From NCBI GenBank assembly GCA_050252545.1, contig JBFWKS010000100.1, positions 1 through 13,007 on the forward strand: a DNA stretch of 13,007 bases, written 5' to 3'. This DNA comes from Patulibacter sp050252545 (lineage in GTDB: Bacteria; Actinomycetota; Thermoleophilia; Solirubrobacterales; Solirubrobacteraceae). Made by a program: the position numbers and the translations under genes. Below the pieces are notes generated by a model. The model was not told the origin of the DNA, made no database searches, and worked only from the letters and a program-made list of their open reading frames with translations. This document shows, one piece after another, positions 1 to 7,010 of this stretch. The stretch's first letter is position 1. The number at the start of each line of letters is the position of its first letter.

Positions 1-2598
1 GTCCTCGTCTTCGTCGCGCACATCGCGTTCGCCGAGTCGACGTACGCGTCGCTGGGGTGGGACAACATGCCCGGCCGCGACGCGGCCGCCACGTTCGGGG
101 GCGAGATCGGCCTGCACGCCGTGCTCTCACCGGCCCGGCTCGTCAACCTCTTCTTCGCGTTCTCGGCCTACCTGCTGGCCCGGCCGTTCATCGCGTGGGC
201 GCTCGGGCGCGAGCGTCGACCGAACACCAAGAACTTCTACATCCGCCGGGTGCTGCGGGTCATGCCCGGGTACTGGGCGCTCTGCGCCGGCGTGGTGGTG
301 TGGCTCGTCATGCTGCGCGGCGGCCCGCTCGAGACGTGGACGTCGATCAAGACGCTGCTGCTCGTCAACGGCGGCTGGAACCACGCCGGCACGGTGTTCA
401 GCTGGGTGGCCCCGCTCGCCCCGACGTGGACGGTGCGGGTCGAGGCGCTCGGCTACCTCGTCCTGCCGCTCGTCGGCTGGATCTGGTTCCTGCTCGGGCG
501 CCGGTGGGGAATGCGCGGCATGGTCGCCGGCTTCGGTGGCATCGTCGCGCTCACCCTGGCACTGCGGTTCGCGCAGAGCCCGTTCTTCGACGGTCCCGGC
601 CCGCTGCAGTGGCTGTTCATCCCCGGCCTGGCGGTGGCGCTGCTGGAGGCACATGCCCCGTTCTGGCAGTGGGTGTCGCGACGTCGTCGCGACGTGACGC
701 TGTGGCTGGCGCTGCTCGGCTTCCTCATCCTGATCGGCTCGGAGCCGCTACAGGTCTGGTTGACGCAGACGCTCGCGCCCGCCGCCGAGCTGGCGACGCA
801 GGACCCCGACGCGTTCCGGAGCGAGGTCGAGAGCGCACTGCGCGCCGCCCTCGCCGTGTCGGTGCCGATGCAGATCGTCGGTGCCGGCCTGCTGTTGCTC
901 TGCCTGCTCGGGGTGGAGTGGCAGGGCGGTCGTCCCCCGCTGCGGCTCGACAGCCCGGTCGCCCGCTGGATCGGCGCGCGGTCCTACAGCCTGTACCTCA
1001 TCCACTTCCCGGTCCTCGGGCTGCTGCTGCCACACATCGCACCCGACGAGAAGGGCATGTTGGGGTTCCTCGCGCTTGGCGCGGTCGCGCTGCCGGTCGC
1101 GATCCTCGGGTCCGCGGTGCTGTACCGGTTCGTCGAGCTGCCGGGGATCGCCCTCGGCCAGCGCCTGACGCGTCGTCGTCCACCGTCTGGTCCGGCGGAG
1201 CCGCCCGCTCCGGCCGGCGGACCGCAGGTGGAGGCGCTCGGCGGCGGAGCCACCGGCCCCGGCGTCGTCGTCGGGGACGGTGCGTCGCCGGCGACGCCCG
1301 GGCAGCCGGTGTCGGTCGTCGCCGCGGGCGACGCAGGAGCCGCAGCGAGTGCACACGCCGCCGGCGGGGACCCGTCGGCGATCACGCCGGGGACGGCCGT
1401 ACCGGCGTCCGGGCCGGACGACGGGCCGCCGACCCACCACACGATCCGCGAACGGATGCGATGGTTGCGCGGTGGCGACGCCATCCGCGGCTGGGCGATG
1501 CTCGGGGTGATGGCCAGCCACACCGCCACCGGCGCGGTGTTCCTCGCCACCGGCGGCCTGGCCTACGAGGAGTACGGCTCCACCCTCGGCGCAGGGATCC
1601 AGGGCCTGAACATCTCGGTCTGGGCGTTCTTCGCGCTGTCGGCGTACCTGCTGTCGCGGCCGTACCTCTCGGCGCTGTACCGCCCCGACGCCCGGTGGCC
1701 GTCGCTGGAGCGCTACGCCCGTCACCGCGTCGGACGGGTCGGCCCGACGTTCTGGGCGGTCTGCCTGATCGTGCTCGCGCTCTACGGCACCCTCGGGTCC
1801 AGCACCGAGGGCATCGTGGCGATGTTCGCCTTCGCGCAGGTCTGGGACCCGCAGCCGGTCAACCAGGTGGTCGCCCACGCCTGGAGCCTCAACGTCGAGG
1901 TCGTCTTCTATTTCGCGCTGCCGCTGCTGGCGTGGGTCAGCTTCGTCCTCGTGCGCAGGTGGCGCCGGGTCGGGCCGCTCCTCGCCGTCGCGGTGCTCAC
2001 GGCGGTCGTTGTCGTGGCCACCGTGTTCGCCCAGACCTGGCTGCCCGACGCCACGACCGCGTCGCACTCGCCGATCGGTGGGCTCGTGGCGTTCGTGCCC
2101 GGGGTGCTCGTCGCGCTGCTCGAGGTGCGCATCGGGCCTCGGCTGGCGACCTGGCGGGCCGCTCCGGCCCTCGCCGTCGCGATGCCGATCATCGGGCTCC
2201 TCGTCGCCTACAAGATGTCGAGCTGGGTGACGATGGGCAGCGCCGGAGAGCGCTTCCTCGACACCGCTGCCGCCGGACTGATCCTGGCGGGCGTCGTGCT
2301 GTGGCAGATCGCCGGACGCACGACGTGGCCGGTCGTGCGGATCCGGTTCGTCAACTGGATCGGCGAGCGCTCCTACTCGATCTTCATGGTCCACGGCATC
2401 GTCTGCTTCGAGTTCCGCGAGGTCGGCGCCGACCAGAGCACGGTGCTCGGGCGGTGGGCGATGTACTACCTGTCGGTCGTCGCCGCGTCGGTGGTGATCG
2501 GCGGGATCATCCACGAGCTCGTCGAGCGCCCCGCGATGCAGTGGTCGCAGCGCCGACGGCCGCTGTGGCGCGTGCGCCCACTGGCGCCGGCCGAGTAG
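1..2598 (+). CDS. Tandem double-domain acyltransferase 3 membrane protein (5' partial)
   Basis: The reading frame is open from base 1, so the true start lies upstream; 865 codons are visible. Family knowledge: acyltransferase-3 proteins are ~10-helix membrane enzymes that move acetyl or other acyl groups onto surface glycans, using an R-x10-H motif. Two copies are seen. Copy 1 (codons 1-390) starts in the motif region with VFVAH (His codon 7; its Arg would lie just off the window) and contains FSAYLLARP, TWTVRVE (143-149), PGLAVALLE and IGARSYSLYLIH. Copy 2 (about 488-855) has an intact R496-x10-H507, then LSAYLLSRP, AWSLNVE (627-633), PGVLVALLE and IGERSYSIFMVH. Codons ~391-485 form a Pro/Ala/Gly-rich, probably disordered linker. 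The usual family length is ~350-400 residues, so this is a duplication or fusion. Acyl donor and acceptor are unknown; the downstream methyltransferase and GT-C gene suggest an envelope glycan (inference). Confidence 0.9.
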   Translation, partial: VLVFVAHIAFAESTYASLGWDNMPGRDAAATFGGEIGLHAVLSPARLVNLFFAFSAYLLARPFIAWALGRERRPNTKNFYIRRVLRVMPGYWALCAGVVVWLVMLRGGPLETWTSIKTLLLVNGGWNHAGTVFSWVAPLAPTWTVRVEALGYLVLPLVGWIWFLLGRRWGMRGMVAGFGGIVALTLALRFAQSPFFDGPGPLQWLFIPGLAVALLEAHAPFWQWVSRRRRDVTLWLALLGFLILIGSEPLQVWLTQTLAPAAELATQDPDAFRSEVESALRAALAVSVPMQIVGAGLLLLCLLGVEWQGGRPPLRLDSPVARWIGARSYSLYLIHFPVLGLLLPHIAPDEKGMLGFLALGAVALPVAILGSAVLYRFVELPGIALGQRLTRRRPPSGPAEPPAPAGGPQVEALGGGATGPGVVVGDGASPATPGQPVSVVAAGDAGAAASAHAAGGDPSAITPGTAVPASGPDDGPPTHHTIRERMRWLRGGDAIRGWAMLGVMASHTATGAVFLATGGLAYEEYGSTLGAGIQGLNISVWAFFALSAYLLSRPYLSALYRPDARWPSLERYARHRVGRVGPTFWAVCLIVLALYGTLGSSTEGIVAMFAFAQVWDPQPVNQVVAHAWSLNVEVVFYFALPLLAWVSFVLVRRWRRVGPLLAVAVLTAVVVVATVFAQTWLPDATTASHSPIGGLVAFVPGVLVALLEVRIGPRLATWRAAPALAVAMPIIGLLVAYKMSSWVTMGSAGERFLDTAAAGLILAGVVLWQIAGRTTWPVVRIRFVNWIGERSYSIFMVHGIVCFEFREVGADQSTVLGRWAMYYLSVVAASVVIGGIIHELVERPAMQWSQRRRPLWRVRPLAPAE

Positions 2599-2610
2599 GC
2601 ACCGCTCGGC
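2590..2610 (+). terminator. Short hairpin across the acyltransferase stop codon
   Basis: GCCGAG at 2590-2595 pairs perfectly with CTCGGC at 2605-2610 around a 9-nt loop that contains the TAG stop. There is no T-tract, so this is at best a weak or Rho-assisted stop signal. Confidence 0.25.
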
Positions 2611-2698
2611 AACACACCCGACCCGAGCGCCCCGACCGCTGCACGCGCGACCGTGGGGCGCGACCGGCGCCACGGGTGGCCGCCGGGACGGAGGACGG

Positions 2699-2719
2699 CG
2701 TCGTCGCCCGGCGACGACG
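2699..2719. repeat. Perfect 9-bp inverted repeat in the methyltransferase promoter region
   Basis: CGTCGTCGC (2699-2707) and GCGACGACG (2711-2719) are perfect complements around a 3-nt loop. The repeat ends 5 bp before the -10-like TAGGAT, so it covers where a -35 element would sit. It could be an operator or a terminator of the upstream acyltransferase gene; with no T-tract, neither is proven. Confidence 0.45.
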
Positions 2720-2724
2720 GTCCG

Positions 2725-2730
2725 TAGGAT
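2725..2730 (+). promoter_or_regulatory. -10-like element for the methyltransferase
   Basis: TAGGAT matches the TAnnnT pattern and ends 7 nt before GTG 2738, the layout expected for a leaderless transcript. No clear -35 is visible. Confidence 0.45.
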
Positions 2731-2737
2731 GGCCCGC

Positions 2738-3514
2738 GTGCCCGGGCCCCTCGTCACCGGTGAACGCGTCACGTCCCCCGAGGGCGCGTTCAACCCCACC
2801 TTCCAACGGCACGTCGCGGCGTACCGTCAGATCGCCGATCTCCTGCCGACCGACGGCGAGACGCTCGACCTGGGCTGCGGGGTCGGCCACTCCTTCCGCG
2901 AGCTGGCGCCGCGCACGACGGTCGGGGTCGACGTCAGCGCCGCCGCGCTCGCCGGGCAGGACCGCGAGACGCACGTCCACGACATGCGGAAGCTGCCCGA
3001 CGCCTGGAGCGGCCGGTTCGCCGGGCTCGTGTCGGTCCACTCGATCGAGCACGTCACCCGACCCGGCCAGGCCGTGGGGGAGATCGCGCGGGTGCTGCGT
3101 GACGATGGCGTGGCGGTCCTCGTCACCCCCAACCGCCTGACGTTCGCGCGGCCGGACGAGATCGTCGACCCCTACCACGAGATCGAGTACGACGTGCCGA
3201 CGCTGCGGGCCCTGCTCGACGACCGGTTCGCCGAGGTCGAGATCCTCGGGCTGCACGGATCCGAGCGGTACCTCGAGTTCCAGGACGGCGAGAAGGCCCG
3301 GATGGAGCGGCTGCTGCGGCTGGACCGCTGCGGGCTGCGCCACCGCATGCCGCGATGGGTGATGCGCCTGGCCTACGACACCGCCCTGACCCTGACCCGT
3401 CGCGGCGGGGACGAGCAGTCGGCGAGCATCACTGCCGACGACTTCCGGCTCGGCGCCGACGACGTCGACGACAGCCTGGACCTCGTCGCCGTGGTCCGCC
3501 ACCCGCTCCGGTAG
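2738..3514 (+). CDS. Class I SAM-dependent methyltransferase
   Basis: This 258-residue soluble protein has a Methyltransf_11-like Rossmann fold. Motif I is LDLGCGVGH (residues 43-51). It is followed by the acidic strand end VGVDVS, an HDMRKLP stretch, the SIEHV segment typical of motif IV, and VLRDDGVAVLVTPN for the next strand. These show a SAM-binding O-, N- or C-methyltransferase; the substrate cannot be read from the sequence. I chose GTG 2738 because a -10-like TAGGAT (2725-2730) overlaps the alternative in-frame ATG at 2729, so a transcript from that promoter could not include it. If a promoter further upstream is used, ATG 2729 would give 261 residues. The next gene starts 4 nt after the stop, so the two are probably co-transcribed and may act on the same envelope glycan or lipid. 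Confidence 0.88.
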   Translation: MPGPLVTGERVTSPEGAFNPTFQRHVAAYRQIADLLPTDGETLDLGCGVGHSFRELAPRTTVGVDVSAAALAGQDRETHVHDMRKLPDAWSGRFAGLVSVHSIEHVTRPGQAVGEIARVLRDDGVAVLVTPNRLTFARPDEIVDPYHEIEYDVPTLRALLDDRFAEVEILGLHGSERYLEFQDGEKARMERLLRLDRCGLRHRMPRWVMRLAYDTALTLTRRGGDEQSASITADDFRLGADDVDDSLDLVAVVRHPLR

Positions 3515-3518
3515 CGCC

Positions 3519-5546
3519 GTGCCCTGGTGGCTGCACACGCTCGGGGGTCTCGCGGTCGTCGGGCTGCTCGTGCTCGCCGCCCGACGGCTGGCGGGCCGCA
3601 CGGTGCGCCCCGAGCCGCTCCTGCGCGGCCTGGCGACCGTCGTCTGGGCGTGGCTGGCGGTGCAGCTCTGCGGTCTGCTGACGCTCGTCGTCCCGGTCGG
3701 CACCGCCGCCGTCGGCGGGGTCGGGGCGCTGCTGCTGTCGGGGCTCGTGCTGTGGCGCGTACCCGTAGGACCACCGTCGAGGGCGACGACCGTCGACGAG
3801 CGACGCCTGCTGATCACCGTCGCCGTGGGCGTCGCGGTGCTGGCCGCCCTGACGCTCGACGTGCCCGTCATCGGCTACGACGGGCTGCTGTACCACCTGG
3901 CGCTCCCGGCGGCCTGGGCGCCCGGGGACGCGCTGGGCGGCCTGCCGGTCATGATCGACGGTGCCGGCGCGTTGCCGCACACCGTCGACGGTCTGCCGGT
4001 CGAGGCGTACCCCGTCGGGTCGGAGCTGGCCGCTGCATGGATCATCACCGTCACGGGATCGACCGCGGCCGGCCTGCTGCTGTCGCCCGCGGGGCTCGGC
4101 CTGCTCGTCGTGGCGATCTGGACGCTCACGCGGACGCTCGGCGGCGCCCCGTCCGCGGCTTGGGGTGCCGCCGCGAGCACCGCCTTGGCGATCCCCGTGG
4201 TGGTCGCGGCCGGACAGGCGTCCAACGAGCTCGTGACCGCGGCGCTGATGCTCTGCGGGGCGACGCTCGTCGTCGATGCGGTCGCGCCCGCCTGGCGGGC
4301 TGGGCGGGCGACCACCGAGGCGCAGCCCGGGGCGACATTCGGGGAGGGCCCGCCGGTGCACGGGGCCGCCGACGGGACGGCAGAGCCTCGCGACGGAACG
4401 ATCGCGTCCGGCGGGGACCGTCGCCCGGTCGCCCTCGATGGCCCGCTCGTCGGCCTCGTCGGGCTGCTCGTCGCGGTCGGTGTCAAGACGACGGCCGCCT
4501 GCGGGGTGCTGCTCGGGCTGCTGGCGCTGTGGCGGGTCCGGCGGGAGGCGTGGCGGCACGTCCGCGCCCGCCCGGCCTGGTTCGTCGCACTGGGCGCGGC
4601 GATCCTCGTCGGCGGGATCTGGATGGCCCGCAACCTGATCCTGCACGGCCACCCGGCGTGGCCGCTGCTGGCCACGTCGTTCGGTGACCCGGTGCCCGAC
4701 GTCATCGCCGCGGTCGACGGCCGCTTCATCGACCACCCGCGGGCGATGCTCGACCTGGCCGGCGAGCTCTACGCCCGGTTCGCCTGGCCGGTGCTCGGCC
4801 TCGGTCTGCTCGCGATCGTGATCGTCGCCCGGGACCGTCCGGGGCCGCGGCGGCTGCTCGCGCTCTGCGGCCTGATCGGGGCGGCGGCATGGACGGTGGC
4901 GCCCGCCACCGGCATCCTCTCCGAGCCCGGGCTGGCGGTCGGCGGCGTGCGCTACCTGCTGCCGGCGTGGGCGTTGCTGGCGGCCGCCGGCTGGTCGCTG
5001 GCGGGTGAGGGGTTCCGGTGGCCGCGGATCGTTCCGGTCCTCGCGGGCGTCGTGCTCGCGGTGCAGGCATGGCTGGCGATCGACGTCCTTGCCGTCGACG
5101 GCGACCCGCTCCACGTGCTGCCGGGCGAGCACGCGCTGTGGGCGCTCGGGGCGGGGGTCCTCGCGCTCGCGGTCGTCCTGGTGGTCCCGGCCGTCGTCAC
5201 GCTGCTGGGCCGCCCGGCGGTGGCGCTGGCCGGCACGGCGGGCCTCGTCGTGGTCCTCCTCGCCGCCACGCCGGGCGTGTGGCAGCGGCACGCAGCGGCG
5301 ATGGACGAGGACGCACCGCCGATCCCGGATCGGCCGGTGCTGACCCTCGGCGCGGTGCCGGCGTGGTCGCTCGGCGCGCACGGGCGACCGGGCGCGACGG
5401 TCGTCGACGACTGCGACGCCCTGCGCCGCGGCCTGGCCGCGGGACGGACCGTCGCGATCGGGCCGGTCGTGGCCCCGGAGCTGTGCGAGCTCCCCGGTGA
5501 CCCGCGACGGATCAGCGGCTTTCGCGCCTGGGTCCCGGCACCGTAG
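3519..5546 (+). CDS. GT-C-type glycosyltransferase-like polytopic membrane protein
   Basis: This 675-residue protein is mostly hydrophobic, with roughly 11-13 likely transmembrane helices. Two features recall GT-C enzymes of the ArnT/PMT/RgtA-D type, which transfer sugars from polyprenyl-phosphate donors outside the membrane. The first outside loop has GYDGLLYHLALPAAW with Asp121 and His126, matching the acidic-residue loop after an early helix. The second is MARNLILHGHPAWPL (369-383), resembling the ARN..l.GNP.yP signature. Residues ~258-307 form a Gly/Ala/charged low-complexity insert between helices. The C-terminal ~80 residues look like a small extracytoplasmic domain with two cysteines. 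GTG 3519 is the only start close to the preceding stop and there is no Shine-Dalgarno, so translation may be coupled to the methyltransferase. Donor and acceptor are unknown. A non-catalytic polytopic protein is possible but less likely. Confidence 0.78.
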   Translation: MPWWLHTLGGLAVVGLLVLAARRLAGRTVRPEPLLRGLATVVWAWLAVQLCGLLTLVVPVGTAAVGGVGALLLSGLVLWRVPVGPPSRATTVDERRLLITVAVGVAVLAALTLDVPVIGYDGLLYHLALPAAWAPGDALGGLPVMIDGAGALPHTVDGLPVEAYPVGSELAAAWIITVTGSTAAGLLLSPAGLGLLVVAIWTLTRTLGGAPSAAWGAAASTALAIPVVVAAGQASNELVTAALMLCGATLVVDAVAPAWRAGRATTEAQPGATFGEGPPVHGAADGTAEPRDGTIASGGDRRPVALDGPLVGLVGLLVAVGVKTTAACGVLLGLLALWRVRREAWRHVRARPAWFVALGAAILVGGIWMARNLILHGHPAWPLLATSFGDPVPDVIAAVDGRFIDHPRAMLDLAGELYARFAWPVLGLGLLAIVIVARDRPGPRRLLALCGLIGAAAWTVAPATGILSEPGLAVGGVRYLLPAWALLAAAGWSLAGEGFRWPRIVPVLAGVVLAVQAWLAIDVLAVDGDPLHVLPGEHALWALGAGVLALAVVLVVPAVVTLLGRPAVALAGTAGLVVVLLAATPGVWQRHAAAMDEDAPPIPDRPVLTLGAVPAWSLGAHGRPGATVVDDCDALRRGLAAGRTVAIGPVVAPELCELPGDPRRISGFRAWVPAP

Positions 5547-5595
5547 CCGGCGTCGACCGGGACCGCTGAACGAGAACGGCCGACCGTCGACCTCT

Positions 5596-5622
5596 CGGAC
5601 CGGCATCCCGGCAACGGGTCCG
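5596..5622 (+). terminator. Candidate hairpin after the GT-C gene
   Basis: CGGACC (5596-5601) pairs with GGTCCG (5617-5622). Nested inside is an alternative CCCG-GCAA-CGGG hairpin (5607-5618) with a GNRA-type tetraloop. No T-tract follows. This could end the methyltransferase/GT-C transcript before the next gene's own promoter. Confidence 0.25.
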
Positions 5623-5679
5623 GCGCGGCGACGGCGGCCGGCCGGCGATGCCGGGCCACGGTCCCATGCCCGCGCCGCG

Positions 5680-5685
5680 TACCCT
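5680..5685 (+). promoter_or_regulatory. -10-like element for the aldo/keto reductase-like gene
   Basis: TACCCT ends exactly 7 nt before ATG 5693, the same geometry as at 2725 and 8847. This supports a leaderless start and a transcription unit separate from the GT-C gene. Confidence 0.45.
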
Positions 5686-5692
5686 TCGGCGC

Positions 5693-6841
5693 ATGGTGGA
5701 TCTGGGGCATGTCGCGCTCGGGGCCTGGAGTGGAGGACGGTTCCTCCACTACGGCCGGACGCTCGAGGACGACGAGTTCACCACCCTCATGCGGCCCGAC
5801 GAGCGGCTGTCGACGGTCATCACCGCCGACGTCTACGGCGCCGGCCAGGGCGACTCCGATGTCGGCCGTGCGATCGCCGCGTCCGACCTGCCCCGCGAGC
5901 GGGTGCGGCTCGTCGGCGCGATCGGCCACGACTTCTACACCGGCGAGCGGCAGGGGGCCAAGGGGTTCCCGCGGTTCACCGACCCGACGCTGCGCGGCCC
6001 CGACGGGTACGCCGACTACCTGCGGATGGCGGCCGAGCGCAGCCTCGAGCGGTGCGGCGCCGACCGGTTCGACCTACTGCTGCTCCACAACCCCGACCTG
6101 GTCGGGTACACGTCCGAGGCGGTCTGGGACGGGATGGTCGCGCTGCGCGACCAGGGCCTGACGCGGGGGATCGGGATCGCGCCCGGCCCGGCCAACGGGT
6201 TCGTCCTGGACCTGTTGAGCTGCCTGGACCGGTTCGGCGAGGCGATCGACTGGGCGATGCTCATCCTCGGCCCGATGGAGCCGTGGCCGGCCGGGCTCGT
6301 CCTGCGCGCCTGCGAGCACCACGGGGTGCGCGTCCTCACGCGGGTCACCGACTACGGCGGGATCTTCTGGGGCGACCTGCACCCCGACACGCCGCTCCCG
6401 GAGCAGGACCACCGCCGCTACCGGCCCGACGGGTGGATCGAGCGCGGCCGGTCGGTCGTCGACCAGGTCGAGCGGATCGGTCGTCCCCACCGGCTCACGC
6501 CGATGCAGGTCGCCGTCCAGTGGACGCTGTCGCAGCCGGCGGTCGCCTGCGTGGCCCCGACGATCATCGCCGAGATGCCCGGCGGTGCCGTACCGGTGCG
6601 GACGGTGGAGGAGAAGCGCGCCGAGCTGGCCGCCGTCCCGGCCCACGTGCGCCTGACACCGACCGAGCTCGAGCGGATCACCGCACTGGGCGACAACAGC
6701 GGCAGCATGGCCCTGAAGGGCGCATCGCCGGTGTACGACGGCGAGGTCCGCGCCGACCAGTGGCCGCTGGGGGCCGAGCACACCGCCGTCGCCCGCCGCT
6801 GGGGGATCGACCCCCACCAGGAGCTGGTCAAGACCCGCTGA
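5693..6841 (+). CDS. Aldo/keto reductase-fold protein with degenerate catalytic tetrad
   Basis: This 382-residue protein follows the aldo/keto reductase (TIM-barrel, NAD(P)H oxidoreductase) pattern: a start of the type LGHVALGAWSGGRF, then TADVYGAGQGDSDVGRAI (44-61), RSLERCGADRFDLLLLHNP (116-134) and LTPMQVAVQWTLSQP. Tyr48 and His132 of the catalytic tetrad are present. Aligned by eye to the usual DTA..YG and ..TKvG motifs, the Asp position is Ile43 and the Lys position is Ala76. The usual C-terminal cofactor-phosphate motif (G.R...Q...N) is not recognisable either. It may therefore use a different chemistry, or be a binding protein rather than a standard reductase (inference). It is also longer than the common ~320-340 residues. 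ATG 5693 is preferred over ATG 5648 because TACCCT sits 7 nt before it. It stands alone, convergent with the S18 gene. Confidence 0.85.
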   Translation: MVDLGHVALGAWSGGRFLHYGRTLEDDEFTTLMRPDERLSTVITADVYGAGQGDSDVGRAIAASDLPRERVRLVGAIGHDFYTGERQGAKGFPRFTDPTLRGPDGYADYLRMAAERSLERCGADRFDLLLLHNPDLVGYTSEAVWDGMVALRDQGLTRGIGIAPGPANGFVLDLLSCLDRFGEAIDWAMLILGPMEPWPAGLVLRACEHHGVRVLTRVTDYGGIFWGDLHPDTPLPEQDHRRYRPDGWIERGRSVVDQVERIGRPHRLTPMQVAVQWTLSQPAVACVAPTIIAEMPGGAVPVRTVEEKRAELAAVPAHVRLTPTELERITALGDNSGSMALKGASPVYDGEVRADQWPLGAEHTAVARRWGIDPHQELVKTR

Positions 6842-6956
6842 GGGCAGCGCGGCGGCTCCGTCGCGGGGATGGCGTCATGAACTTCCACCTGTCGGAGGGT
6901 TCTGCCGCCGCCCCGGCACGGGTCGCTGGCCACCCGGCAGCCGGCCCCAAACGCAA

Positions 6957-6982
6957 AGGAGCCCGGCCGAGGCCGGGCTCCT
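6957..6982. terminator. Strong intrinsic terminator between convergent genes
   Basis: AGGAGCCCGGCC (6957-6968) and GGCCGGGCTCCT (6971-6982) are perfect 12-bp arms. On the minus strand the stem is followed by a T-rich TTTGCGTTT, so it mainly ends the S18 transcript (stop at 7011). It can also stop plus-strand reading from the gene ending at 6841, though its plus-side tail is not T-rich. Confidence 0.85.
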
Positions 6983-6993
6983 GAAAGCTCCGT

Positions 6994-7007
6994 GGACCCG
7001 AGGGTCC
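6994..7007 (-). repeat. Small hairpin just after the S18 stop
   Basis: GGACCC and GGGTCC flank two bases (a 5-bp stem with a 4-nt loop is realistic). It lies 3 nt beyond the S18 stop codon and ahead of the strong terminator. It could protect the 3' end or be chance. Confidence 0.3.
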
Positions 7008-7010
7008 GGA

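Noticed and set aside
2645..2666. Direct repeat GCGCGACCG (2645-2653 and 2658-2666)
   Set aside because: A 9-bp repeat in very GC-rich spacer DNA with no third copy or positional meaning; chance is likely.
748..2799. Long minus-strand open frame opposite the acyltransferase
   Set aside because: Composition (R, D, H, Q, G runs) is typical of antisense of GC3-rich coding DNA and there is no domain pattern.
57..3140. A 1027-residue plus-strand open frame overlapping the acyltransferase and methyltransferase
   Set aside because: It is an extremely Arg/Pro/Gly-rich shadow with no motifs; the other frame shows clear AT3 and methyltransferase motifs.
2507..5606. Long minus-strand frames opposite the methyltransferase and GT-C-like gene
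   Set aside because: Low-complexity Arg/Pro/Ala shadows; the plus strand has recognisable motifs throughout.
5600..5654. Long-range 8-bp inverted repeat CCGGCATC / GATGCCGG
   Set aside because: The 39-nt gap and GC-rich background make it unconvincing as a structure.
6842..6956. Possible small gene starting ATG 6877
   Set aside because: No promoter-like hexamer, ribosome site or codon bias; it runs into the terminator region.
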